A DNA stretch of 64,000 bases, taken from contig NZ_QLYY01000006.1 in NCBI RefSeq assembly GCF_003350295.1, positions 186,001 through 250,000 on the forward strand, written 5' to 3'. The DNA is from Vibrio tetraodonis (GTDB taxonomy: Bacteria > Pseudomonadota > Gammaproteobacteria > Enterobacterales > Vibrionaceae). Made by a program: the position numbers and the translations under genes. Below, in pieces: positions 1 through 8,021 of this stretch (position 1 is the first letter of the stretch; every line of letters starts with the position of its first letter). The notes beneath the pieces are model-generated. The model was given only the letters and a program-made list of their open reading frames with translations. It ran no database searches and was not told the DNA's origin.

Positions 1-1
1 G

Positions 2-313
2 AGTCGGCCGATGGCTGGTGGTTATAAATGTCGTCAGGTTAACCTTGGCCTGTTTGTTAACTTGTATGGTGAAGTATACGACTGTAATGGCTTGGGACGA
101 CCGCTAGGTTCGATAGGCAAGCAGACCCTGGAGGAAGTGTGGGATTCAAGGTTGGCAAAAGCGATTCGAAAACACCCTCAAGATGGATACTGCCTTGTTC
201 GAGAGAGAGTATGGAAAGGTGTCGAGTCTAAGGGAATAGACAGAAAGCTTAAAGATATTCCTGAACAATGGCGTGAAAGCCAGCAAATTGCAGTGTTCAA
301 TGTTTCCGATTAG
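2..313 (+). CDS. Radical SAM protein, C-terminal SPASM part (5' end outside window)
   Basis: The reading frame is open to the left window edge, so only the last 100 or so residues are visible and the first ATG at base 11 is probably internal. The visible part resembles a SPASM/twitch auxiliary Fe-S region: YKCRQVNLGLFVNLYGEVYDC, then NGLGRPLGSI and LEEVWDSRLAKAIR. In this family the Cys residues bind an extra Fe-S cluster while an upstream CxxxCxxC (not in the window) binds the SAM cluster. It lies 68 bases before an ATP-grasp gene on the same strand and may be co-transcribed with it. The substrate cannot be told. Family assignment is fairly good; the exact role is unknown. Confidence 0.6.
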   Translation, partial: SRPMAGGYKCRQVNLGLFVNLYGEVYDCNGLGRPLGSIGKQTLEEVWDSRLAKAIRKHPQDGYCLVRERVWKGVESKGIDRKLKDIPEQWRESQQIAVFNVSD

Positions 314-381
314 GCAAGTTGAGCAGCAGAGCACAATCCCAAAAGATGTCCGATTATAGTAATTCGTTATAGGTAAAGATA

Positions 382-1614
382 ATGCATATAACATTTATAG
401 AATCTTCTCCCTCCGGTGCAGGGGAAGCTAGTTTTAAATATGCCAAAGAGCAGGGCTATTTTATAACATTGCTAACAAAGAGCCGTCATTTGTATTCGCC
501 AGAAATTATAAGCTATGCAAATAAAATTATTATTTGTAACACTCATGAAGAGCACGCCATACGGGATGCAATATTAAGCTTGAACGAAACACACCCGATT
601 AATGGTATAACAACGACCTCAGATCTCCATGTTCCGCAAGCTTGTTTTGCAGCCCAGTTGTTGCACTTGCCATCCATGTCATACGACGCTGCAAACGGTG
701 TTAGGCACAAGCATTTAATGCGTCAAACTCTGGAGAAGGCTTATCCAGACGTCAATCCGTATTTCAAAGTGGTTGACTGTTTCGATGATGCGGTAGAATT
801 TGCCGATGACAAGGGCTTTCCTTTTGTTGCCAAGTTGAGTAACGGAAATGATTCCATTCTCGTTAAACTTATCCATAGTGTTGAAGATCTGAGCGACTAT
901 TTTGAGTCTTTTAATCAACTAAAAGGACAGCTTTCAGATTATCAATTGGTTGATCAAGTCCTCCTTGAAGAGTACTTAGTTGGGCAAGAGTTCAGTGTGG
1001 AGTCCGTGCAAGGGGTAGGTACTCAAAGATACCTTCTGGGTGTAACTTACAAAGAAAATCAGCCGAACCCGGATGAAGGTTTTGCTGAAGTAGGGGTAAT
1101 GTTCCCATTTCAAGGAGAGTATGCAAATCAGCTTCATGAACAGGTTTTTCGCGCCTTGGATTGTTTAAATATTGATTGCGGTGTTATTCATACCGAATGT
1201 CGGGTTGTGAATGGCCAAGTGAAGATTTTGGAAGTGAATCCTCGACTCATAGGTGACAACTTTGGCAGCCACGCAATGCCTCTGGCTCTTGGCTATAATC
1301 CCGCTCATTTAGTAGTTGATGTGGCTATGGATACGTTCGAATCTTTACCTGAGTCTCTACAAAGAGGTACAGGTTGGGTGGCAGTCACAACCCAAGAAAA
1401 CGGGATATTTCATTCTTTCGATAATCTCGGTGAGTTATTTGAAATTCAGGGCGTGCATCATGTTGTACCAAGAAAATTAGCGGGAGATCCGATTGATGGC
1501 ATTGGCAACAACGGGGACATTCTTGCGTTAGTTATCACACAGGGTGACAGTGCTGAGGATGCCTATCAAATTGCAAAAAATGCTGCTGGTCAATTGAAAT
1601 TTTCTTTGAGGTAA
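382..1614 (+). CDS. ATP-grasp family carboxylate-amine ligase
   Basis: A 410-residue ATP-grasp enzyme, a family that joins a carboxylate to an amine using ATP through an acyl-phosphate. Visible landmarks: a nucleotide-fold N-terminus (about 1-110), the lysine in FVAKLSNGNDS (about 148-158), the EEYLVGQEFSVE strand (196-207), GVIHTECRV (267-275) and the metal-binding EVNPRLIGDN segment (284-293). The length and C-terminal domain resemble L-amino-acid ligases and similar peptide-bond-forming enzymes rather than primary-metabolism ATP-grasp enzymes. A ribosome binding site (AGGTAAAG) precedes the ATG. It is followed after two bases by a ureohydrolase gene, so the two are almost certainly one operon. 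The product is unknown; a dipeptide or modified amino acid is an inference. Confidence 0.8.
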   Translation: MHITFIESSPSGAGEASFKYAKEQGYFITLLTKSRHLYSPEIISYANKIIICNTHEEHAIRDAILSLNETHPINGITTTSDLHVPQACFAAQLLHLPSMSYDAANGVRHKHLMRQTLEKAYPDVNPYFKVVDCFDDAVEFADDKGFPFVAKLSNGNDSILVKLIHSVEDLSDYFESFNQLKGQLSDYQLVDQVLLEEYLVGQEFSVESVQGVGTQRYLLGVTYKENQPNPDEGFAEVGVMFPFQGEYANQLHEQVFRALDCLNIDCGVIHTECRVVNGQVKILEVNPRLIGDNFGSHAMPLALGYNPAHLVVDVAMDTFESLPESLQRGTGWVAVTTQENGIFHSFDNLGELFEIQGVHHVVPRKLAGDPIDGIGNNGDILALVITQGDSAEDAYQIAKNAAGQLKFSLR

Positions 1615-1616
1615 CT

Positions 1617-2543
1617 ATGTTAGATTCGACAAGCAACTGTGTAGTACAAGATGCTACAGTGACATGGATAAAAGATTTATGGCTCAACCAACCATCAACA
1701 GAAGGACGTGTTTTTGGATTTTTGAGTATTCCTTTTGATTACTGCGTCAGTTACCGGCCAGGAACTCGATTTGGACCAAAGGCCATTTTAGAACAACTGG
1801 ACGGGTATTCGACGTATTGTATCGATAAACGAGTCGACTTCTCTAGCTATCTTTTAGAAAATCTGGGTACTGTGGACATATCGAATGATATTGTGTGCTC
1901 ACATGGAAATATTGAAGAGGCAGTCTTGTCTGCTCCATCTCATGTTACGCCTATTATACTCGGCGGAGATCATTCAATCACAGACCCAATATTTCGCGCA
2001 ATTCTACACAAATATAATCATAGAGTCGGACTTGTTGTATTTGACGCACATCTTGATTGTCGAGAGCCCGTTAAAGGGAAAGAGCACTCAGGCCACTGGG
2101 TAAAAACGCTCGAAGATATCATCGATTATCAAGCCGTTGCACAAATAGGAATTAATGCCAATATCTATTCTGAACAATATCTACGAGATCTTGAGCATAG
2201 AGGTGTACTTGTTGTTACACCCTATGAAATTCGAAGCAAGGGAAGGGGAGAGCTACTCAAAAAAATTATTCAACATTTTGATGGGAAAGTGGATGCAATT
2301 TACTTTTCGGTCGATATAGATGTGTTTGATCAGTCTGTGGCACCAGGAACTAGTGTGCCCAATCCTTCTGGTTTAATGCCTTGGGAAGTGAGTGACACAA
2401 TATTTGAGTTAGCCGAGAGCTTCTCTTTTGCAGGTATGGACATCACAGAAGTTAGTCCACCGCTTGATAATCAGTCAATGACAAGCCAAGTTGCTTGTGA
2501 AATCATCATCAACTTTATGTCTGGGGTGGCGAAATATCAATGA
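1617..2543 (+). CDS. Arginase/agmatinase-family ureohydrolase
   Basis: A 308-residue ureohydrolase with the binuclear Mn ligands of the family in order: GGDHS (H119), DAHLD (D143, H145, D147) and SVDIDVFD (D233, D235). The motif SVDIDVFDQSVAPGTSVPNP is closest to agmatinase-type signatures. Members hydrolyse guanidino compounds (arginine, agmatine, guanidinobutyrate, formiminoglutamate or peptidyl-arginine) to urea or formamide plus an amine. All metal ligands are present, so it should be active. It begins two bases after the ATP-grasp gene and ends at a strong terminator. The context suggests it processes a guanidino group made or used by the neighbouring ligase and radical SAM enzyme; it is not near speA/speB-type polyamine genes here. 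Substrate unassigned. Confidence 0.85.
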   Translation: MLDSTSNCVVQDATVTWIKDLWLNQPSTEGRVFGFLSIPFDYCVSYRPGTRFGPKAILEQLDGYSTYCIDKRVDFSSYLLENLGTVDISNDIVCSHGNIEEAVLSAPSHVTPIILGGDHSITDPIFRAILHKYNHRVGLVVFDAHLDCREPVKGKEHSGHWVKTLEDIIDYQAVAQIGINANIYSEQYLRDLEHRGVLVVTPYEIRSKGRGELLKKIIQHFDGKVDAIYFSVDIDVFDQSVAPGTSVPNPSGLMPWEVSDTIFELAESFSFAGMDITEVSPPLDNQSMTSQVACEIIINFMSGVAKYQ

Positions 2544-2551
2544 GTGGAACA

Positions 2552-2583
2552 AAAGCAACGCCCAATAGAGGCGTTGCTTTTTC
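2552..2583. terminator. Bidirectional rho-independent terminator
   Basis: A perfect 11-bp stem (AAAGCAACGCC with GGCGTTGCTTT, loop 2563-2569) flanked by A and T runs. It lies between the convergent ureohydrolase and EamA genes and can end both transcripts. Confidence 0.9.
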
Positions 2584-2588
2584 TATAT

Positions 2589-3551
2589 TCAGCTTGGGCT
2601 TTTCGCTTCACCAAGCTCTCTTTTTTGCTGCTGGGGTGAATTACTTGGTTTCTTATGCATTCCAACCGCAAATCCAATGATGACGAGAACACTTCCTAGC
2701 ACCATATTAAGACTTAGACTGATTTCTCCTACAGCATACGCGATATAAGTTGCCACAAGTGGGTAAATAAACACAACATATTGAGCGTATTCAGTCCCCA
2801 TTCTCGAGACCATACTAGTAAACAAGACAAAAGCTAGCGCTGAACAGACTATACCCAAGTAGAATAATGGAAGCAGGAACTCAGCTGACAACGGGACTGA
2901 TAGGGACTGATTCTGAAATACGCAAGTAATCATGAAAGCAATACAAGCAGTAAAAATCGCGATTTTATTAATCTTAATCGATGACAGTTGATATTTTTTA
3001 TTAACCCGTTCAGTGACTACTGAGCCTACAGCAATTAAAAAGAAACTTAATAGAGCAAGTGCGACACCTTTGCTTGCCCCCTCTTGCGATGAGAGCTGGT
3101 CAAAAAAGAATATTGTTAGCCCAGTAGTTGAAATGAGTGCACCTAATATCATCACCTTGAGAAGTGGTTGTTGCCAAAAAATCTTTTTTATTAAAAGTGT
3201 GAAGAAAATCGCTGTGGTACTTAAGCATGCCAAGAATGCACTAGGGATATAATAGGTTGCTTCATACGTTAGCCAGATTCCTAAAAAATAATAACTGATG
3301 CCAATCAATGCTGACTCGAACAATGCTCGTTTGCTATTGATTTTCTGAGAAGAGTGAAAGAAATCGACAATACACAAAGTAATAAAAGCAAGAAAGAACC
3401 GCCAGAATAAAGACACGGCTGGGGCCGTGTTAGAGATCTGTGTTGTTATAGCCAACCACGACGTTGACCAGATAATAACGCAGGAAATAAATAAACAGAT
3501 ATTGGTAATATTATAACGTTTGAGATTCATATTGAGTTTATTAACTATCAT
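2589..3551 (-). CDS. EamA/DMT-family permease
   Basis: A 320-residue hydrophobic protein with about ten membrane segments and the internal duplication typical of the drug/metabolite transporter (EamA, RhaT-like) superfamily; the conserved start of the first helix (CVIIWSTSWLAI) and the second EamA repeat near LGIVCSALAFVLFTSM are visible. Such proteins export amino acids or metabolites, but the substrate cannot be read from sequence. It is convergent with the ATP-grasp/ureohydrolase operon and shares its terminator. It could export that cassette's product, but the opposite orientation makes this only an inference. An in-frame ATG seven codons in (3530) is an alternative start. The C-terminal tail after the last helix is hydrophilic. 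Confidence 0.85.
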   Translation of the reverse strand: MIVNKLNMNLKRYNITNICLFISCVIIWSTSWLAITTQISNTAPAVSLFWRFFLAFITLCIVDFFHSSQKINSKRALFESALIGISYYFLGIWLTYEATYYIPSAFLACLSTTAIFFTLLIKKIFWQQPLLKVMILGALISTTGLTIFFFDQLSSQEGASKGVALALLSFFLIAVGSVVTERVNKKYQLSSIKINKIAIFTACIAFMITCVFQNQSLSVPLSAEFLLPLFYLGIVCSALAFVLFTSMVSRMGTEYAQYVVFIYPLVATYIAYAVGEISLSLNMVLGSVLVIIGFAVGMHKKPSNSPQQQKRELGEAKSPS

Positions 3552-3721
3552 TCAAGGTAAGAAATACCCTCAGCAAGGTAATGCAGTCATAGTACTCTCT
3601 TTTGGGGTATCTGTTTGACTCACTGTTAGCAATTAATAACGCTTAACTTATGTAAAATATGTTATTGAGAATCACGGCACAAAATGTCTTACTATTGATA
3701 ACCAATTTGTTGGTGTATTGA

Positions 3722-3810
3722 GCTAACAAAACACCATAAGAGTATGTAGGACTTATAAGATGGCTAAGAGCTATCTTAGGATTAAATCATGTCTGAGCGG
3801 TTTGTTAGGC
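3722..3810 (-). repeat. attC-like imperfect inverted repeat
   Basis: On the minus strand the stop codon of the next gene lies inside GCCTAAC, which fits the integron attC R'' consensus RYYYAAC. About 80 bases further on comes TTTTGTTAGCT, close to GTTRRRY (one mismatch). The outer arms CTAACAAA and TTTGTTAG pair, and the centre contains a 10-bp hairpin (TAAGATGGCT with AGCTATCTTA, one G-T pair). Length, layout and the stop codon inside R'' are all typical of a cassette-borne attC. No second site is seen upstream of the gene, so this may be a lone or decayed site. Confidence 0.4.
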
Positions 3811-4251
3811 ATTTGCCTGAGTTAGCCTCGACCACTCTTGTTTTGTACCGACTGCAAACAAACTGCGTATAAACAAACAGATACCTGAACTTACCAGCCA
3901 AAAAGTCAAGGAATTATCTGGAAACATTGGCATTAGTGCAAAAAAGGAGAAGGCTCTCAGGAGAAAAACACTGGTAATCACAACTAAAATGGAGCGCGTA
4001 AATGGAAGTTTCCTTATTACGCCAGCTACTGCTAAGGCAAAAGTACCCCAGACACACAAAGCTGCTGCTATTGTAAGCGTGATAAGTGTAGGGTACCAAA
4101 GTCCTTGCTCCGCAATTTGTGCCATCGCTTCTCCGGCCCCTAACAGTCGATACCAATCAGCTCCAAATACAATACATCCCAAATGAGCCAATGCGGCTAA
4201 AAAACAACACCCTGAAGATGCTATGAGACATTTGTTTTCTCTACGATTCAT
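3805..4251 (-). CDS. Small four-helix integral membrane protein
   Basis: A 148-residue protein with four predicted membrane segments (about 8-30, 51-77, 85-108 and 113-131) and a short charged C-terminus. Between helices one and two lies FGADWYRLLGAGEAMAQIAEQG, a conserved-looking amphipathic stretch also seen in uncharacterised proteobacterial membrane proteins. A ribosome binding site (AGGAGG-like) precedes the ATG. No function can be assigned. Its stop codon is embedded in an attC-like sequence, as in integron gene cassettes, and no neighbour is within 200 bases on the same strand, which fits a solitary mobile cassette. The coding evidence is good; the role is unknown. Confidence 0.75.
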   Translation of the reverse strand: MNRRENKCLIASSGCCFLAALAHLGCIVFGADWYRLLGAGEAMAQIAEQGLWYPTLITLTIAAALCVWGTFALAVAGVIRKLPFTRSILVVITSVFLLRAFSFFALMPMFPDNSLTFWLVSSGICLFIRSLFAVGTKQEWSRLTQANA

Positions 4252-4573
4252 TCATCCTCCTTGATACCTGAGGCTTATTCGACGACTAAATGCCGTTTTG
4301 CATCCGGCCATGATGTAATTCTTTTATCATAATTCAATTAAAAATCAACACCTTAAAGAAAGACAAAAAGGGGTTTTAGATTGCAAAATAGCGAATAATT
4401 TTAGAAAGGAAACGAATATTCAGAGCTTATGAATGAATTTCACTCTGGGAAGAAAAGGGCAAAAATGAGCTAGCCGCGATCTGGGCTAGCCACGAACGCT
4501 AGCTCGTTTCTGGACAAAACTAAGTTAGGTACAAAACGCTAACTTAGCCTTTAGGTCAAAAGACAGGGCTGGT
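4252..4573. other. Gene-free stretch with repeats between membrane gene and gajB-like gene
   Basis: No supported gene. The left part (4310-4440) is AT-rich and may hold the promoter of the leftward membrane protein gene. The right part has three GCTAGC palindromes (4469-4474, 4485-4490, 4498-4503), the outer two forming an 8-bp inverted repeat (GAGCTAGC with GCTAGCTC). After these lies the terminator listed separately. Confidence 0.6.
4515..4547 (-). terminator. Terminator of the Gabija-like operon
   Basis: A perfect 9-bp stem (CTAAGTTAG with CTAACTTAG, 10-base loop) followed on the minus strand by TTTTG. It lies 27 bases past the stop of the helicase gene. The stem is AT-rich and the T run short, so strength is uncertain. 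Confidence 0.55.
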
Positions 4574-5596
4574 TTAACATTTGTACTCGTCTAACAAACG
4601 TTGTGAGACAAAATACACATTACCTTTAGCTCTTGTACAAGCTACGTATAACTTATTTAACGTCGATGGTGCCAAAGTAGTCAATCGTCCTTTTGTATAG
4701 GCTGTGAATGTTGTCGGATTTAGAACTATGCAGATGTCCGCGAAATCATCCAAGCCTTTTGTATTTCCCCAATTGTCAGTCCTTCCAACGTACTTGTAGC
4801 TTTCTTTAAAAAATAATTTAACGATGGAATCGTCGGAGAATAACCTCTCAATATGTTCAGTATCATCAATTAGGGCAATATTGACCTCATCTTGCCGATG
4901 GGAGCCTATTGTGATGCCAATTTGCTCGGTAACAAATCTGCAAACTGTAGGGCTACATCTATAACTGTGGGAGAGTGTATCTAAGTCGATTGTGTATCCT
5001 GAATCTTTGAGCTTGGGAAGATATGCTTCATAGTTGCTATGTAGACTTTTTTGAATATTACCATCTCGGCTAGTATCAAAAGTATGTTGGAAAAAGTCAC
5101 CAACGAATAATACCTCCACATCCATTTTCGACAACTGACAAAGCAAGTTGAAGTCATTAGCTGCGAAATCTTGAACTTCATCTACGCAGAAGAAATCAAA
5201 GTACTTTTCAATACGCTCAGTGATGTCAGATACACCATCACAATCCATCATCATCTTCGCAATACGGTTATGGTAAAGTCGGTCTCCTTGACTGACGTAA
5301 TGCTCATGAGTGTTGCGTTTCGCAAATCTAGGCGGATCACTATAGCTAACCCCCTTTATCTTCATGTCGTTACCAACTATTGGACGCACGCAGAACGATA
5401 TTAGGAATGAGAAATAGGTGTAAACACGCACACCTTTAGGCATGACCCCAAATTTGTTTAAAATTCGTTTCTTTAGATTAGTAGTATTATTTACAGTGTA
5501 AGTAACAATCAGCGCACGACTATTTATGTTTAATTTATCAATTATATGCTGTGTTTTACCCGATCCTGCGACTGCAAGTACTACTCGCTTATCCAT
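4574..5596 (-). CDS. Compact UvrD/Rep-like helicase (GajB-like)
   Basis: A 340-residue superfamily 1 helicase-like protein. Motifs in order: Walker A AVAGSGKT (8-15), Ia-like VTYTVNNT (31-38), Walker B DEVQDF (139-144), motif III GDFFQHTFD (166-174), motif IV SYRCSP (211-216), motif V-like NTKGLDDF and motif VI VACTRAK (318-324). UvrD, PcrA and typical GajB proteins are roughly 500-700 residues, so accessory 1B and 2B domains are largely missing, but N- and C-termini look intact. The start overlaps the end of the OLD-family gene by 16 bases, implying translational coupling. In Gabija the helicase acts with the nuclease against phage. The role here is inferred from that pairing; the short form is unusual. 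Confidence 0.8.
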   Translation of the reverse strand: MDKRVVLAVAGSGKTQHIIDKLNINSRALIVTYTVNNTTNLKKRILNKFGVMPKGVRVYTYFSFLISFCVRPIVGNDMKIKGVSYSDPPRFAKRNTHEHYVSQGDRLYHNRIAKMMMDCDGVSDITERIEKYFDFFCVDEVQDFAANDFNLLCQLSKMDVEVLFVGDFFQHTFDTSRDGNIQKSLHSNYEAYLPKLKDSGYTIDLDTLSHSYRCSPTVCRFVTEQIGITIGSHRQDEVNIALIDDTEHIERLFSDDSIVKLFFKESYKYVGRTDNWGNTKGLDDFADICIVLNPTTFTAYTKGRLTTLAPSTLNKLYVACTRAKGNVYFVSQRLLDEYKC

Positions 5597-7146
5597 TCTA
5601 TAGCCTCTCTAATGTATGAAGGCACCGTGATTTCGTTCGCCTTCTCCTTAAGTAACCTAAATGCTGCGGTAGTTTTGTTTTTCAACATATACTCTTGCGG
5701 TTCTAATTGAATCCTTCCACCTGAGAATAAGTCGTCGCAAATTTCTTTATTATCCTGATACATGCATATTTCAAAAGTGGTTCTTGTATTATCTGTATCA
5801 GCGCATACGGATATGCAATCTGCCTGATAATCATGATAATTATCTACACAGTTTTTCTGATAGTCACTATCATTATCACGGATTACCGCTGTCTTAATGT
5901 TCAACAGCTTAGAAACTTCCATATATCGTTTAAAGCTAGTACCACCAACTGAGATAATATGAATTCCATCGTCGCTTGGCAGATGACCTTTAGTGCGCTC
6001 GTATAAGCACTCCATTAGAATATATTCCGCATCACCCTCAACAAGGATTACCTTTTCAGAAAGGACATGCTCTAAGATGTTATGGTTAGGAGCTTTCGCA
6101 AAGAACTTAGCTGTGTCCCCCGTAAGATCAGTTAATATAGCAGGTCTGGTTGCTGCACTATTCAGCAAGATTGACTTTCTTAAGTCTAACCTTGAGCTGA
6201 TTAGGCTACTATGGGTAGCAATTATGACCTGATTATCATGAGCCTTCTCTACCTGACTAATTAGCTTATACATGCTGGTGTGGCTTAGGTGGTTCTCAGG
6301 TTCTTCTAGTAATAAGACATCTATTGTCTTGCCTTCATCACGCTCTCTCAATGCAAACGCGGTCTTAATAAAGCATTGTTTTCCTTTACCACGGTTTTCA
6401 ATGGGAATCCCTTCTTCTGTGAGGGTTAGGTCTGTTTCCAAATTGAACTTAGATCCAGAGCGGATAGCGAAATCGTAACCTTCTATAGCATCATTTATCA
6501 CATTCAGTTGAGTATCCCTGAAGGCATTTTTTTGCTGTCTGTATTCGTTCTTTAGACTGTAACGTACAGGTTGCTCCACGGTTGTTTCATACATGGCTTT
6601 TACATATTGACTGTTTGCGTACTCGTTGTTAATTTGAGTGCTATCAATAGACAAAAAGCGCAAAAACTTCCGATAACTGGAGTATGCGTCCCCATTGAAC
6701 GTAATAAACTTGGCGACGTAAAATTCGAATGGAAAGTTATCACCTTCAGTATCCAAAACTTGCCGTATCTCTGCGCTTAACTCTTCGTTCGGCTCACAGA
6801 TCAATTGAAGCCCGTCAGCATAAGTTCCATCACTGTTGTTTCTACCGTTAAGGTCTGGGTTATCTGCTTCGTTTAGAAATAATTCAATGTGAAGAGTAGG
6901 AAGGCGGTCTATATTTTTCTCACTCGCTAGAAATTCTGAAACAGCACTGGCATTAAGCAAAGCTTCGATGCCCAAACTCTCTACCTTGCTTCTACTGCCA
7001 CTCAATACAAGCTCAATAGCCGTCAATATAGTACTCTTCCCTGCTTCATTATCCCCAATCAGAATGTTTCTTTTTGGATCAAAATAGATCTCATACTCTC
7101 GGAATTTCTTAAAGTTTTTGATTTTTGCCTTCAAAATATGCGTCAT
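5581..7146 (-). CDS. OLD-family ATPase/TOPRIM endonuclease (GajA-like)
   Basis: A 521-residue overcoming-lysogenization-defect (OLD) nuclease. The N-terminal ABC-type ATPase has Walker A GDNEAGKST (31-39), a signature-like region near GKGKQCF (253-259), Walker B LLLEEPE (278-284) and H-loop ATHSS (310-314). The C-terminal TOPRIM has the acidic Glu in LVEGDAE (E370) and the Asp cluster RDNDSD (423-428). Class 2 OLD proteins are those encoded next to a UvrD-like helicase, exactly as here; that pair is the Gabija anti-phage system, in which GajA forms tetramers and nicks DNA when nucleotide levels drop. All catalytic residues appear present. It is the first gene of a two-gene minus-strand operon. 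Confidence 0.85.
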   Translation of the reverse strand: MTHILKAKIKNFKKFREYEIYFDPKRNILIGDNEAGKSTILTAIELVLSGSRSKVESLGIEALLNASAVSEFLASEKNIDRLPTLHIELFLNEADNPDLNGRNNSDGTYADGLQLICEPNEELSAEIRQVLDTEGDNFPFEFYVAKFITFNGDAYSSYRKFLRFLSIDSTQINNEYANSQYVKAMYETTVEQPVRYSLKNEYRQQKNAFRDTQLNVINDAIEGYDFAIRSGSKFNLETDLTLTEEGIPIENRGKGKQCFIKTAFALRERDEGKTIDVLLLEEPENHLSHTSMYKLISQVEKAHDNQVIIATHSSLISSRLDLRKSILLNSAATRPAILTDLTGDTAKFFAKAPNHNILEHVLSEKVILVEGDAEYILMECLYERTKGHLPSDDGIHIISVGGTSFKRYMEVSKLLNIKTAVIRDNDSDYQKNCVDNYHDYQADCISVCADTDNTRTTFEICMYQDNKEICDDLFSGGRIQLEPQEYMLKNKTTAAFRLLKEKANEITVPSYIREAIEWISE

Positions 7147-7517
7147 TTATAGTGCTCGCCTAGCGATGGAAGTTATTAGCTAGAAATTATATAGACTTCA
7201 TAGTGATAAAAATGCAGTTGCAATCACGAGTTACAACTTGAAAAGGGACAATTTCATGATTCCCGATAGTGTTAATTATCGTGATATTTAACCCATTTAT
7301 TTCTATCGATATCACGTAGTAAAAAAGTTATTTTTATCCAAAACGGCTCTATCTGTGAATATGCCAGACAATATTGACACTAAATCTATCCTTCCACTCT
7401 ATTATGCAGTCATAAAGAACATAAGGCTCTATATTTCAACTATTTACCTGGGTAATATGCAGGAGTGAACGTGAGCACCTAGTTTGCTACCCTTCCCTTT
7501 TTTATCGGAGGTAGAAC
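7147..7517. other. Divergent intergenic region between OLD nuclease and Hcp genes
   Basis: About 370 AT-rich bases separate divergent genes, so promoters for both operons should lie here. An inverted repeat of eight bases (CGTGATAT at 7280-7287 with ATATCACG at 7309-7316) could be a regulator site. A ribosome binding site GGAGGT (7507-7512) precedes the Hcp ATG. No further gene is supported. Confidence 0.55.
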
Positions 7518-8021
7518 ATGTCAACAAGAGCTTTTCTTTCAATCGAGAGCATCAACAACGGATGTTTATCTAGTGCTTGCAACACCCCTCTTTCTATGGG
7601 GAATAGCTACCAATCAGGTCATGAAGATCAAATCACTGTTTTATCTTTTTCTCATTCAATAGCTTATGATAACAATTCCATTCATAACCCAATTCAAATA
7701 GTTAAAAAGATAGACAAAGCAAGTCCGATGCTGGCTCAGGCATGTTCCGACGGTGATGAATTAAAATGTTGCTTAACTTTCTATCGACCAAGCCCCAAAG
7801 GTGGAAGCGAACTTTTTTACGAAATTAAGCTGACAGGTGCGCTCATACGTTCTGTATCGACACATATGCCACATGTGATTGACTTCAATGATAACGAAAT
7901 GAATGAAACAATGCTGATCTCATATCGAGATATCAGTTGGAGACACATAGGAGCAAATACTGGGGCCTTTTCCTCATGGCTTCAAGCATTCTCAGAAGCT
8001 AGGGATAAGGTTGAGAGATGA
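7518..8021 (+). CDS. Hcp-family type VI secretion tube protein (orphan)
   Basis: A 167-residue Hcp. Hcp hexamers stack into the inner tube of the type VI secretion system and carry small effectors. The match rests on Hcp landmarks in order: an N-terminal FLSIES strand, SGHEDQITVLSFSHSI, NPIQIVKKIDKASPML, a TFYRPSPKGGSELFYEIKLTGA segment, THMPHVIDFND and the terminal SYRDISWRHIGANTGAFSSW. A strong GGAGGT site precedes the ATG. No sheath, VgrG or baseplate genes are in the window, so it is an auxiliary (orphan) hcp. Its stop overlaps the next start (ATGA), linking it to a candidate effector gene; auxiliary hcp clusters commonly encode cargo for that Hcp. Confidence 0.85.
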   Translation: MSTRAFLSIESINNGCLSSACNTPLSMGNSYQSGHEDQITVLSFSHSIAYDNNSIHNPIQIVKKIDKASPMLAQACSDGDELKCCLTFYRPSPKGGSELFYEIKLTGALIRSVSTHMPHVIDFNDNEMNETMLISYRDISWRHIGANTGAFSSWLQAFSEARDKVER

